Assembly (NCBI GenBank): GCA_032250895.1
Contig: JAVVEZ010000023.1
Location: forward strand, 1 to 43,823
Reading direction: 5' to 3'
DNA length: 43,823 bases
From: JAVVEZ01 sp032250895
GTDB lineage: Bacteria; Pseudomonadota; Gammaproteobacteria; Pseudomonadales; Pseudohongiellaceae
The notes beneath the pieces are model-generated. The model was not told where the DNA came from, searched no databases, and was given only the letters and a program-made list of their open reading frames with translations. The position numbers and the translations under genes are program-made. Every line of letters begins with the position of its first letter. Within the stretch, counting starts at the first letter, position 1. Below, one piece after another: positions 19,122 through 27,731 of this stretch.

Positions 19122-21340
19122 ATGGTCCTCCAGCGTCGGCGTAACAGCCATTCCAGCGCTTTCAGAAAAATCAACACAAAGAAGATCACAGGAGCATCCC
19201 ACAATTGTCGCAGGTCCTGCTCGGTGATGCCGGCCGAGGAATAGCTGATGGCCTCGGGGATCTGTGCCCATTGCGCGGGGGTCCAGTAACGGCCATTGGT
19301 GGCGCTGGCGATACGCTCCAGCAAGGCTCGATTCTGGCGAACGTAAAAGGACTCGGCATTGTTCTCGTAACGGGTGGCGCTGCGAACAGAATTGAGCGGC
19401 TCGGAACCGCGTCGGGAAATGGCTTCAATGGCGTACAAACCGGTTTCCTGCGGCGTGAATTCCGCTTCATAGACCCCTGCCTGCTCAGGAACCGGCAGCA
19501 ATTCCAGGCTCAGCGCCTGCTTGTCACTGGAAACCAGTGCGGATACGGCCAAGCCGGCGTTGGCCTCGTCTTCGAGATCACGGAGACTGGCCCGGATCTT
19601 GATTTTATCATTGCTGACTCGGCTGCTCAGTTCAAAGGGGCGTGGTGAATTTGCCACCAGTCCCCGCGCCAGCTGCCGCCAGAAGGTTTCATGCCGCAGG
19701 TCTTCCTGGGGCAGACTCATCTGCCAGCGCCAGGTGCCACCGGTGGCCAGGATGTAGGTCCGGCCCCGGCCATAGGGTTGCGTGACCAGCAAGGGTTGCA
19801 TGCGACCCTCGACATTGACGTTGAGCAGGGTCGTGGCGGCGGGGCGCAGTGGACCAATGGCCTGGTAATCGGCCACTTCGGGCAATTCAGACCAGAGTCT
19901 GAGATTTTCGCTGGGCTTGTCGCTGAATTGCAGCATGGCCGAGCCGAGGCCGCCGTCGGCCAGTACCGCCGGGGCTTTTTTGCGGACAAATGCGGAATCT
20001 TCGCGGCTCAGTCTGGCCGGCAGGGTCTGGCCTACCACGGATTCGCCCCAACCGCCCTGACCCAGCCCACGCAGACCCGCCAGCATCAGCAGGCTGCCTC
20101 CGCGCTCACTGACGAAGTCGCGAATCAGAGCCTGCTGTTCGCTGCTGAGTTCTGCGACATCCACACTACCGATGATCAGAGCATCATAACTGTAGAGTTC
20201 GGCCCGGGTGGTGGGAAAGCCGACTTCGAGTTGCTCGGGGGAATCAATGCCCTGACGGTAAAATTTGTTGGGGGTTACCCGCAGCAGGGTGGCGAGCTGA
20301 ACGCTGGGGTCATCCATCAGTGCCCGCTGCATGAACTTGTATTCCCAGCGTGGTTCTCCCTCGAAATAGAGAATGCGGTAACGGCTTTCCGGTGCATCCA
20401 CGACCTGGGTTCGACTATTGTTGGCCAGGATGTTTTCGCCGGCGACAGGATCCAGCGTAAAGCGCAAATCCAGTTGGCCGGGTTCCTGAATCTCGACATC
20501 GACAAAAGCAACGGTCAACTTGTCATCGGGCTTCAGCGGTATATCGTGCATGCTGAGAAATGTCTCACCGTCATAGACCTTGAGCCGCGCACTGCCACCC
20601 TGGTCGTGACGGATGCTGATCTGGGCCGACAGGGTGGTGCCGGGCAGGGACTTGTCGGGCAGAACCAGACCAGCCAGTTCCAGGTCCTCCGGGATGATTT
20701 CACGGCCGATCCCCACGGTGTGAATGGGCACGCCGAAGCCGGCAATCTCGCTGAGTTCGGCCTGGCTGATGGCACCATCGTTGTCGGCGCCGTCGCTTAC
20801 CAGGATCACCGCGCCCAGGGACGCATTGGCGGATTGGCGCAGAGCCTGCAATAGGGATTGACCGAGGTGGGTGGCAGCGCCGGGATCGGGCAGTGTGGCG
20901 AAAGAATCCAGCGGGGAGGCCGCTCCGGAGAAGGCATAGGGCAGAATCGAATAGCGTTCGGCCAGCGGCGCCAGGGCGGCTTCTGTGAGCAGGGGCCGGG
21001 CCTGATTCATCCGGGTGGTGTCGCCATCGACAAGAGCCATGCTGGCGGAGGTATCCAGCATCAGAACCACGGCATTCTCGCCGCTGACCAGGCGTTCGGT
21101 CACCAGTGCCGGTTGCCACAATACCAGCAGGATGACGGCAAACATCAGAAATTGAAGCAGGCCCAGCGTGCTCAGTTGCCACCAGGCGAGGACCTTGCGC
21201 TTCCAGCCCAGCATCGCCAGCAGGGCCACTGCGAAGGCAAGGCCCAAGGCCAGCATAAGCCACAGGGGCCACTCGCTGGCCAGCAGGAATTTGCTTTCGG
21301 CAAAGACCTCCGGAGAATATTTAAACAAAAACTCAAACAT
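19118..21340 (-). CDS. VWA-domain membrane protein with amidotransferase-like region
   Basis: This 740-residue inner-membrane protein is the first gene of the cluster. Two helices lie at about 25-44 and 57-77. A VWA domain follows with intact MIDAS DTSASM (D96) and ILVSDGADNDG. Next comes a beta-rich segment (200-310), then a glutamine-amidotransferase-like domain (RILYFEGEPRWEYKFMQRAL, then YDALIIGSVDVAELS). A C-terminal helix (APVIFFVLIFLKALEWLL) ends in a basic tail. Architecture matches a group found beside moxR and DUF58 genes. Its stop overlaps the start of the C13-like gene. Confidence 0.87.
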   Translation of the reverse strand: MFEFLFKYSPEVFAESKFLLASEWPLWLMLALGLAFAVALLAMLGWKRKVLAWWQLSTLGLLQFLMFAVILLVLWQPALVTERLVSGENAVVLMLDTSASMALVDGDTTRMNQARPLLTEAALAPLAERYSILPYAFSGAASPLDSFATLPDPGAATHLGQSLLQALRQSANASLGAVILVSDGADNDGAISQAELSEIAGFGVPIHTVGIGREIIPEDLELAGLVLPDKSLPGTTLSAQISIRHDQGGSARLKVYDGETFLSMHDIPLKPDDKLTVAFVDVEIQEPGQLDLRFTLDPVAGENILANNSRTQVVDAPESRYRILYFEGEPRWEYKFMQRALMDDPSVQLATLLRVTPNKFYRQGIDSPEQLEVGFPTTRAELYSYDALIIGSVDVAELSSEQQALIRDFVSERGGSLLMLAGLRGLGQGGWGESVVGQTLPARLSREDSAFVRKKAPAVLADGGLGSAMLQFSDKPSENLRLWSELPEVADYQAIGPLRPAATTLLNVNVEGRMQPLLVTQPYGRGRTYILATGGTWRWQMSLPQEDLRHETFWRQLARGLVANSPRPFELSSRVSNDKIKIRASLRDLEDEANAGLAVSALVSSDKQALSLELLPVPEQAGVYEAEFTPQETGLYAIEAISRRGSEPLNSVRSATRYENNAESFYVRQNRALLERIASATNGRYWTPAQWAQIPEAISYSSAGITEQDLRQLWDAPVIFFVLIFLKALEWLLRRRWRTI

Positions 21341-21349
21341 GATGACTCA

Positions 21350-21547
21350 TCACAGGACCGTACTTGCCGGAGGCAAAACCAGGGAGGCGAGCCGCTTGTC
21401 GACGGGCAGGATATCCCTGGCCATGAGAAGGGTATGAATCATGCGTTCGTCCTGTAGATCTGTGAGAGTTTGAACAGGGGCATACAGCACTTGGACCCAT
21501 CCCGGAAAGGCCTGCTTTTCCAAGGGGTGAGGGTCGAATATAAACAC
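21350..21547 (-). CDS. Small hypothetical ORF upstream of the VWA gene
   Basis: This 65-codon frame ends 10 bases before the first gene of the MoxR/VWA cluster and is in the same direction. The C-terminal half (RMIHTLLMARDILPVDKRLA) could be an amphipathic helix. I recognise no family and see no strong ribosome site. It may be chance, or a leader peptide of the operon. Confidence 0.22.
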   Translation of the reverse strand: MFIFDPHPLEKQAFPGWVQVLYAPVQTLTDLQDERMIHTLLMARDILPVDKRLASLVLPPASTVL

Positions 21548-21651
21548 GTTTGTCTGGAAAATGCCATCCCCCGGCGCCCGCCCTGATGAACAGTTGAGCA
21601 GGCACTGTCGACCTCATTCAGGTCCTTGTCTGAGCTTTACCGGCAGTTTAG

Positions 21652-21707
21652 GGAAGCTCTGAATAACTCTCCCCCGCAGAGATACGCCAGAGTTATTCAG
21701 AGCTTCC
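21652..21707. repeat. 56-bp palindromic mini-element flanked by TTAG
   Basis: Two 19-bp arms, ggaagctctgaataactct (21652-21670) and its exact reverse complement (21689-21707), enclose an 18-base loop. Directly outside lies TTAG on both sides (21648-21651 and 21708-21711). TTAG fits the 4-bp YTAR target duplication of the IS5 group, and the tip resembles IS5-like ends. It is best read as a minimal MITE or fused IS ends. It sits between the divergent VWA cluster and the MBL lipoprotein gene, where its hairpin could act on transcription. Confidence 0.75.
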
Positions 21708-21817
21708 TTAGACAAGACCGTTCTGCGATGGTTTCTTGCGACAGCGATATTCGTGTATATTGCTGTTCCAGAACAAAGCCCGTGTGCACCAGCAAAAGCC
21801 CCCTGACAGGACAGTCC

Positions 21818-23350
21818 ATGAAGCGCTACAACAATATACCCACGCTGGCAAAACAAGGCTGTCTGGGATTGGCCCTGATGCTGTCCGCGTGTTCAGAGCC
21901 AGCCCCGGAAACAGACGTCACCACGGCGGCGCTGGTACAGCAAATGCTTGCCAACATGGGCGGGCTGGATGCCATCGGCAAGGTCGATTCTCTGGTGCAG
22001 CGTGGTGCCGGGACTCGCGAACACCTGGGACAGATCCCGGTGACCGAAGGCAGCGATCCTACAGCGACGCTGAACAATCTGGTGGAGACCATTGACCTGC
22101 GCAACGCCCGTGCGGCCTTTGACAATGACGTCGTCATTGGCGCCGGCTTCAGTCAGCATCGGACGGAAGTTCTCACCAGGCTGCGAGGCCAGCCCGTGGC
22201 CTGGGGGACGACAGCGGGCAGACCCAGGCAGGCCACTTCGGTCAATGGCCTGTTCAGCTGGGCGACACAGAATAGCCCGGAATTCCTGCTGCGCCGCAAT
22301 ATCATCGCTGTTGTCAGAGCAGCGGCCAGGGTGGCACCGGAACAGCGGGCGCAGGAACGGGTCATCAACGGTCTGCCTTACTGGTATGGTCAGACGAGGA
22401 CCGACGACGGCGAAGCCATTGGACTGTTTTTTGATCAGGACAGCGGCCTGCTGGCGGGCTACCTGACGCTTGATACCGAGCCCATGCTGGGAGACAAGGA
22501 GGCTTTGTATCTGCTGGATGACTACCGCCAGGTCGATGGCCTGCTGTTGCCCTTCTGGCTCGAGATCATGAAAGGCGACGAACCCTGGGCCACGATTCAG
22601 TATGACAGCATCAGCCTGAACGATGCCGAAGCCCTGCGTATTTTTGAACTCCCCGGGGACGTGCTGGAACAGGCCGGGCAGGTGCTGGCCAGCGATGGCT
22701 CCTGGGTTCCTCTGCAGTGGCATCCGGTGACGGCGACAGTAAGTCAGGTAGAGGCCTTTTCCCATCACAGCATGGTGGTGGAATTTCCGGATTTCGTCGT
22801 GGTCGTGGAAGGCCCTTATACCGAAGGGCAGAGTCTGACCCTGGTGCGGCAGGTGGAAGAGCGCATCGGCAAGCCGGTTCGTTACGTGGTCCCGACCCAT
22901 CCCCATTACGACCATACCGGGGGTATCCGGGGTTTGGCATCAGCAGGGGCAACGGTACTGGTGGCCGCAGGCCATGAGGCCGAATTGCGCCAGCTGGTGG
23001 AAAGCCCGCACAGCAACCCGCCGGATGCGCTGGCCAGGCAGATCAGGGCTGGCGCCGAAGTCGGCAGAGTCGAAGTGTTCAGTGGCATGACGGAAGTGGC
23101 AGATGGTGGGCAGGCGCTGTTTCTGTACGAGCTCAGTGGCATCCCCCATGTGGAACCCATGGTGCTGGCCTATGTGCCGGGTGCAGGAGTGCTGTTCCAG
23201 AGTGATCTTTTTTTCGGCGCTCCCGGAGCGGATGCCAGTGCTCTGTATGACGCCATCGCATCTCTGGGGCTGCAAGTCACCACGCTGGTGGGAGGACATG
23301 GCGGGGTGCTGTCCTACAGCGCACTGGAAACTGCCGTGAATGGCAACTGA
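21818..23350 (+). CDS. Metallo-beta-lactamase-fold lipoprotein
   Basis: The protein has 510 residues. ATG 21818 is chosen because a lipoprotein signal follows it (LALMLSAC, lipid-anchored Cys25); an upstream in-frame start at 21626 would run through the palindrome and is unlikely. Residues 30-300 are a beta-rich domain seen in secreted MBL proteins. The C-terminal half is an MBL hydrolase with an intact metal motif THPHYDHTGG (H361, H363, D365, H366) and a later GGHGG. It is probably a periplasmic, outer-membrane-anchored hydrolase of unknown substrate. Its last 11 bases overlap the Nramp fragment, so the two were once coupled. Confidence 0.85.
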   Translation: MKRYNNIPTLAKQGCLGLALMLSACSEPAPETDVTTAALVQQMLANMGGLDAIGKVDSLVQRGAGTREHLGQIPVTEGSDPTATLNNLVETIDLRNARAAFDNDVVIGAGFSQHRTEVLTRLRGQPVAWGTTAGRPRQATSVNGLFSWATQNSPEFLLRRNIIAVVRAAARVAPEQRAQERVINGLPYWYGQTRTDDGEAIGLFFDQDSGLLAGYLTLDTEPMLGDKEALYLLDDYRQVDGLLLPFWLEIMKGDEPWATIQYDSISLNDAEALRIFELPGDVLEQAGQVLASDGSWVPLQWHPVTATVSQVEAFSHHSMVVEFPDFVVVVEGPYTEGQSLTLVRQVEERIGKPVRYVVPTHPHYDHTGGIRGLASAGATVLVAAGHEAELRQLVESPHSNPPDALARQIRAGAEVGRVEVFSGMTEVADGGQALFLYELSGIPHVEPMVLAYVPGAGVLFQSDLFFGAPGADASALYDAIASLGLQVTTLVGGHGGVLSYSALETAVNGN

Positions 23351-23585
23351 GGTGCTTGGAGCCCTGCGGGAGCGCCTGGGTCCAGGGATTTTGTATGCGG
23401 CCACCGCCGTAGGTGTTTCCCATCTGGTGCAGTCCACCCGGGCGGGTGCCAGCTATGGCCTGATCATGGTCGCCTACGTGGTGTTCATGTGCCTGCTGAA
23501 ATATCCCACCTTCCTGTTTGGTGCCCGCTATACCGTGGCCAGCGGCGAGACCCTGGTGGATGGCTATCTGAAAATAACAGCTTGA
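23340..23585 (+). pseudogene. Nramp-family metal transporter, N-terminal fragment
   Basis: An 81-codon frame matches the beginning of an Nramp-type divalent-metal transporter: LGPGILYAATAVGVSHLVQS, then TRAGASYGLIMVAYVVFMCL and ARYTVASGETLVDGY. Full-length members have about 400 residues and 11 helices. Here coding stops after TM1 and TM2, and the next gene begins 43 bases later. The start overlaps the MBL gene by 11 bases, the normal sign of a coupled gene pair, so the truncation most likely arose by deletion of the 3' part. The fragment is too short to transport. Confidence 0.82.
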
Positions 23586-23628
23586 AGACAGGCCGCCGGC
23601 GGGTGGCATGTTATCCGGGGGAATTGGT

Positions 23629-25329
23629 ATGACGGGATCGTTACAGGGTTTTCTGGCCAGAGAGCGCATCATCGCCGGGCCGGGCTTCAATCGCTGGTGG
23701 GTGCCGCCTGCGTCCATCGCCATTCATCTGTGCATTGGCTCTGTCTATGCCTGGAGTATTTACAATCCGCCGCTCACCCAGGCCATCGGTGTGGTGGCGC
23801 CGGCGGCAGGAGACTGGTCTCTTTCCCAGGTAACCTGGATATTCTCGGTGGCGATCGTATTCCTGGGCCTGTCGGCCGCCTTCGCCGGCCGCTGGCTGGA
23901 ACGGGTGGGACCTCGCCTGGTGGGTACCGTGGCGGCCTGCTGTTGGGGCGGCGGTTATCTGATTGGTGGCCTGGGGATATACAGCCATCAGCTCTGGCTG
24001 CTGTACCTGGGCTATGGAGTGATTGGCGGCTGCGGACTGGGTCTGGGGTATGTGTCTCCGGTCAGCACCCTGATTCGCTGGTTTCCGGACCGTCGCGGCA
24101 TGGCGACCGGCATGGCCATCATGGGCTTTGGCGGTGGCGCCATGATCGGAGCACCGCTGAAACGCTATTTTATTCAGACTTTCTATGAGGCTCCGGAATA
24201 CCTCGGCAGGGTTGAACAGTTGACCTTGCTTACCCAGGCGGGGCGGCGCTTTGTGGAGCGGGCCGGGGAGCAGCTGGAAGTGGTGGTGGTTGGCGCCAAT
24301 GACGTGGCCAACATGCTGTTGCCGGGACCGGAGGGGGTTTATCTGGTGGGAACCGGGGCCGTCGGTGTGGCCCAGACCTTCCTGGTGCTGGGTCTGTTGT
24401 ATTTTGGCGTGATGCTGCTGGCGGCTTTTTCCTATCGTGTCCCGGCTCCGGGCTGGCAGCCTGCAGGCTGGACCCCTCCGCAGGGACATACCGGACAGAA
24501 CAAACTGATCAGCCGATACAACGTTGATATCGATGAAGCACTGAAAACGCCCCAGTTCTATCAGCTTTGGCTGGTATTGTGTCTCAATGTCACGGCGGGT
24601 ATCGGTGTGCTGGGCGTGGCCAGCACGATGATGCGGGAAATCTTCGGTACAACCCTGCCGGGCATCGTGGATGGTGCCTTCGCCGCCACCTATGTCAGCA
24701 TGATCAGCGTGTTCAACATGCTGGGCCGTTTTTTGTGGGCAAGTTCGTCCGACTATCTGGGGCGCAAGAATACCTTCTGGATTTTTTTTGCACTGGGGAT
24801 CGTGCTCTACTGCTCCATTCCATTGGCGGCGCAGCAGGTCAGTGTCAATCCGGCGATCCTCTGGCTGGTGTATTTCTATGCCGCCACGATGATTATTTTC
24901 ACGATGTACGGGGGCGGTTTTGCCACCATTCCAGCCTATCTGGCGGATGTGTTCGGCACGAAGCATGTGGGAGGTATTCATGGCCGCCTGTTGACCGCCT
25001 GGAGCACCGCCGGGGTGCTGGGTCCGGTGGCGATCACCTCGCTGCGGGAGTCGGCGGTGAGCAGGGCCATCGATGATCTGGTCAGCAAAATTGATCCGAT
25101 GGCATTCCAGCTTCGTTTTGGCGCGGGCCTCGATCAGCTCCATGAACTGGTGGCGGCCCAGACCGTGACCATTGCCCGGCTGATGGAAATCGCCCCGGCA
25201 GGAACCATCGATCCGACCCCCGGCCTCTACAATACCACCATGTACCTGATGGCAGCCCTGCTGGCCGTGGCGCTGGTGAGCAATGCCCTGATGAAGCCGG
25301 TGGCCAAAAAGCATCATCTGCCGGAGTGA
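23629..25329 (+). CDS. OFA-family MFS transporter (oxalate/formate antiporter type)
   Basis: A 566-residue inner-membrane carrier with about 12 helices. The N-terminus is typical of OFA proteins (FNRWWVPPASIAIHLCIGSV, then YAWSIYNPPLTQAIG), with SPVSTLIRWFPDRRGMATG between helices 4 and 5 and FNMLGRFLWASSSDYLGRKN in the second half. ATG 23629 is preferred over 23608 because GGGGGA lies just upstream. Residues about 190-250 form an insert between helices 6 and 7. OFA carriers exchange small carboxylates; the substrate is not predictable. No oxalate or formate enzyme genes are next to it. Confidence 0.88.
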   Translation: MTGSLQGFLARERIIAGPGFNRWWVPPASIAIHLCIGSVYAWSIYNPPLTQAIGVVAPAAGDWSLSQVTWIFSVAIVFLGLSAAFAGRWLERVGPRLVGTVAACCWGGGYLIGGLGIYSHQLWLLYLGYGVIGGCGLGLGYVSPVSTLIRWFPDRRGMATGMAIMGFGGGAMIGAPLKRYFIQTFYEAPEYLGRVEQLTLLTQAGRRFVERAGEQLEVVVVGANDVANMLLPGPEGVYLVGTGAVGVAQTFLVLGLLYFGVMLLAAFSYRVPAPGWQPAGWTPPQGHTGQNKLISRYNVDIDEALKTPQFYQLWLVLCLNVTAGIGVLGVASTMMREIFGTTLPGIVDGAFAATYVSMISVFNMLGRFLWASSSDYLGRKNTFWIFFALGIVLYCSIPLAAQQVSVNPAILWLVYFYAATMIIFTMYGGGFATIPAYLADVFGTKHVGGIHGRLLTAWSTAGVLGPVAITSLRESAVSRAIDDLVSKIDPMAFQLRFGAGLDQLHELVAAQTVTIARLMEIAPAGTIDPTPGLYNTTMYLMAALLAVALVSNALMKPVAKKHHLPE

Positions 25330-25461
25330 GAGCGGGCCATGAACATTGCAGGAAATAAGGAAATTGTCATGGCCTCCCGGCACCACCTTGATTCCTGAAG
25401 GGATGTGGTTTATTTTCAGGAACCTTTCTGTCTGTATTCGAATGAGCTGTGATGTCTTTGG

Positions 25462-25630
25462 CTAGGAGCCTGTCGGACTCAGGTGTTCGTAGCGAGGCGA
25501 GTGGGAAATCGAGTCCATTTTTTCGGTCTTTTGAGGCGAATAGTGGGGCCTATTTAACGAAAAAGAGCGGAAAAAGGGGCCGATTTCCCGCCGCCGCAGT
25601 AGAATCATCCTGAGTCCGACAGGCTCCTAG
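25462..25630. repeat. 169-bp full-length palindromic MITE-like element
   Basis: Perfect 22-bp terminal inverted repeats, ctaggagcctgtcggactca (plus gg) at 25462-25483 and the exact complement at 25609-25630. The inner parts also pair: gggaaatcg with cgatttccc, and ccattttttcggtctttt with aaaagagcggaaaaagggg. The whole unit can fold into one long hairpin. CTAG at both ends is either a target duplication or part of the repeat. It has no coding capacity and lies in the 406-base gap before the methyltransferase gene. Related tips appear at 8120, 26622 and 28663. Confidence 0.82.
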
Positions 25631-25735
25631 GTTCAGCATAGACTCACCGGCATGTCCGAGTGTCCAATGGAATGCCGGAATTCAATATCCAGTTCGTGTT
25701 CCAAAAATCCGTTACATTTCCAAAGAGGGTTTCAA

Positions 25736-26473
25736 ATGACATCAATCATCAAAAAAACAAGCTTGCTGCTGTGCCTGAGCGCCGGTCTGGCCAGTGCTGC
25801 GCTGGCGCTGGATCCGGGTTTCGGCGCAAAAATGAACTCGGCAGAACGCCCGGCGGCCGACAAGGTTCGGGATGCTGCCCGTCGCCCCGCTGAAGTGCTG
25901 AGCCTGCTGGGCATCGAGTCCGGCATGACGGTGGTGGATGTGGCGGCTGGTGGCGGCTGGTATACCGAGGTGCTGTCTGCAGCCGTGGGTCCCAAAGGCA
26001 AGGTAATCTCCCAGATCGGCCCACGTGCCCTGCAGAATGGCGGCACACGGGCAGATGAGGCTCGCGCCAGGGCTGCCCGCCTGGGTAATGTGGAAGCCAG
26101 TTTCGAGAACATGGCGGAGCAGCCGGCCGGCATCGCGGATGCAGCATTGACCGCCATGAATCTGCATGACGCCGTCAATTTCCGGGGTGAGGAAGGCGGT
26201 ATGGCTTTTCTGCGCGACATCTACAATGTGCTGAAACCGGGTGGCAAGGCAGCCATCATCGATCACGAGGGCAGTGCCGGCATGGATAATGCCACCCTGC
26301 ACCGGCTGGACCCAGCCCTGACGAAAAGGCTGATCGAGCAGGCTGGTTTTGAAATCGTCACAGAGTCGGATGTCCTGAATAACCCGGCAGACGATCACAG
26401 CCTCGGTTCTCATGATGATGCGCTGGAACGCAATACCGACCGTTTCCTGTTCATTGTGCGCAGACCGGCTTAA
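25736..26473 (+). CDS. Exported methyltransferase-like protein
   Basis: The protein has 245 residues. ATG 25736 is supported by AGAGGG six bases before. A signal peptide is clear (KKTSLLLCLSAGLASAALAL, residues 6-25). The rest has a class I SAM-methyltransferase layout: motif I MTVVDVAAGGGWYTEVL (64-80), then LTAMNLHDAVNF, then NVLKPGGKAAIIDHEGS. Relatives of this predicted-methyltransferase family do carry signal peptides. SAM is not known to be abundant outside the cytoplasm, so an exported protein may have another ligand. It is bracketed by two palindromic elements and has no same-operon neighbour. Confidence 0.82.
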   Translation: MTSIIKKTSLLLCLSAGLASAALALDPGFGAKMNSAERPAADKVRDAARRPAEVLSLLGIESGMTVVDVAAGGGWYTEVLSAAVGPKGKVISQIGPRALQNGGTRADEARARAARLGNVEASFENMAEQPAGIADAALTAMNLHDAVNFRGEEGGMAFLRDIYNVLKPGGKAAIIDHEGSAGMDNATLHRLDPALTKRLIEQAGFEIVTESDVLNNPADDHSLGSHDDALERNTDRFLFIVRRPA

Positions 26474-26480
26474 ACGTTAG

Positions 26481-26623
26481 TACTACTGTGTTACAAATCG
26501 ATCAAGGGATGCAGTGCAAGGCAAAACCGGGCGAAAAAGCGCAGTTTACATGGAGTAAATGAGCATTTTGAGCCCGGTTTTAACGCAGCAATGCGCCCTT
26601 CAGCGGCTTGTAACACAGTGGTA
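26481..26623. repeat. 143-bp palindromic MITE-like element
   Basis: Terminal repeats tactactgtgttacaa (26481-26496) and ttgtaacacagtggta (26608-26623) match at 15 of 16 positions. Inside, aaggcaaaaccgggc pairs with gcccggttttaacg, and agcgcagtttac with agtaaatgagcatt. The unit therefore folds as a long imperfect hairpin. TAG flanks it on both sides (26478-26480 and 26624-26626), possibly a 3-bp target duplication. It begins 8 bases after the methyltransferase stop, where it may also end transcription. No ORF is present. Confidence 0.78.
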
Positions 26624-26646
26624 TAGGAGCCCGACGGGCTCCTATA
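26622..26646. terminator. Strong hairpin next to the 143-bp element
   Basis: tataggagcccgacgggctcctata is an 11-bp perfect stem with a 3-base loop, immediately after the palindromic element. No T-run follows (caggccgtttg), so it is a hairpin of uncertain function: terminator, or a footprint of the ggagcc/ggctcc repeat family. Confidence 0.4.
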
Positions 26647-26877
26647 CAGGCCGTTTGCAAAGGCCGATTCCGGAACCCAGCTGCCATGAAAGCTTGAGCG
26701 TATCCGGGTCGGCAGCTTGATCAGCGCCCTCATAGTTCCATTCACCCGTGACGACCATGGTCTTCCTTCGGGACCAGTAATTTTTTCCATGCCGGATGAG
26801 CGGCAGAGTACACTGGATTTACAGTGCTGGATATGCGCCAGAACAATAAAAAAAACATGAACGCGAGGGGGAGTACA
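26647..26877. other. Intergenic region before the small secreted protein
   Basis: About 230 bases with no gene on the plus strand. A dyad cactg-gattta-cagtg (26811-26826) sits about 50 bases before the next start and could be an operator. On the minus strand a short frame ending near 26645 (VVTGEWNYEGADQAADPDTL) has protein-like composition but no start or family match. Confidence 0.3.
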
Positions 26878-27612
26878 ATGAGCATTTTCATGTCTTGTTT
26901 CCGTGGCAGCCTGGGCTTGCTGGCAGGCCTGTCGATGTGGCTGCCACTGATGGTGATGGCGCAGGAAAAGCCCGACCTCAATGGTCTGTGGTTTCCGGTT
27001 CCGGGCAGTACACAGACTCCGGCGGAAACTCCCTTTACCGACCACGCCCGGCATTTGCGGGATGAATATGTCAAGACCTTTGCCGTTTCCGACGACCCGG
27101 GCGGCTGGTGTATCAAGCCGGGACTGCCACGCAGCATCTGGGGAGCGCCCTTCCCGGTGGAGATTGTGCAGACAGAAGGTTTTATCAACATGTTCTGGGA
27201 GGGTTATTTCCAGTACCGTAAAATTTATATGCAGGGGCATGACCGGCCGGAACCGATCCTGCATACCGGCATGGGTTATTCGGTGGCGCACTGGGAAGGT
27301 GAGGTGCTGGTGGTGGAAACCAGCCATTTACGCGAATATCCCTATATGCGCCGCCTGCCCAATACCGGCGAGGCCTCGGTGACAGAGCGTTATCAGGTAG
27401 AGAACCGGAAGGATGAAAATGGCGTCAGCAGACGTTTTCTGGTGAATGAACTGACACTCACAGACCCGCGTCTTTACAAGGAACCCGTGACCATCAAAGG
27501 CACGCTGGCCTGGTCGCCGGAAACCCCGATCATGGAGTATTCATGCAGCGAAGAGATTTACGAGCAACACCTGCTGCAGAGAGGTTTGCAGGTGCCTGAT
27601 TTGAATCAATGA
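26878..27612 (+). CDS. Small secreted protein of unknown function
   Basis: The protein has 244 residues. ATG 26878 is preceded by a strong ribosome site (GAGGGGGAG). A signal peptide ends near MVMAQEKP, and the mature part begins with PDLNGLWFPVPG. Conserved-looking blocks are WCIKPGLPRSIWGAPFPVEI and EILHTG-type strands followed by HWEGEVLVVETSHL. The DLxGLW opening and LVVET strand recall a family of secreted bacterial beta-rich proteins with no known activity. It reads in the same direction as the MBL-fold gene 119 bases downstream; an operon with that gene is possible. Confidence 0.7.
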   Translation: MSIFMSCFRGSLGLLAGLSMWLPLMVMAQEKPDLNGLWFPVPGSTQTPAETPFTDHARHLRDEYVKTFAVSDDPGGWCIKPGLPRSIWGAPFPVEIVQTEGFINMFWEGYFQYRKIYMQGHDRPEPILHTGMGYSVAHWEGEVLVVETSHLREYPYMRRLPNTGEASVTERYQVENRKDENGVSRRFLVNELTLTDPRLYKEPVTIKGTLAWSPETPIMEYSCSEEIYEQHLLQRGLQVPDLNQ

Positions 27613-27731
27613 AGGGTCGATGACAAGCTGTTATAAAGGCGCTGTCGGGAATTCAGGAAAGCGCTGCTGAATGACTGGATGACACAGTCGTCACCCCTGA
27701 GCAGGATTTCAAGTATTTTGTATTGGAGCGG

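Noticed and set aside
23641..25386. 581-codon minus-strand frame
   Set aside because: Exact shadow of the OFA carrier gene with no start signal and His/Gln/Arg-rich composition.
26660..26760. Minus-strand reading frame ending VVTGEWNYEGADQAADP...
   Set aside because: Protein-like composition but no start, no family match and no continuation upstream; may be a decayed gene end, not claimed.
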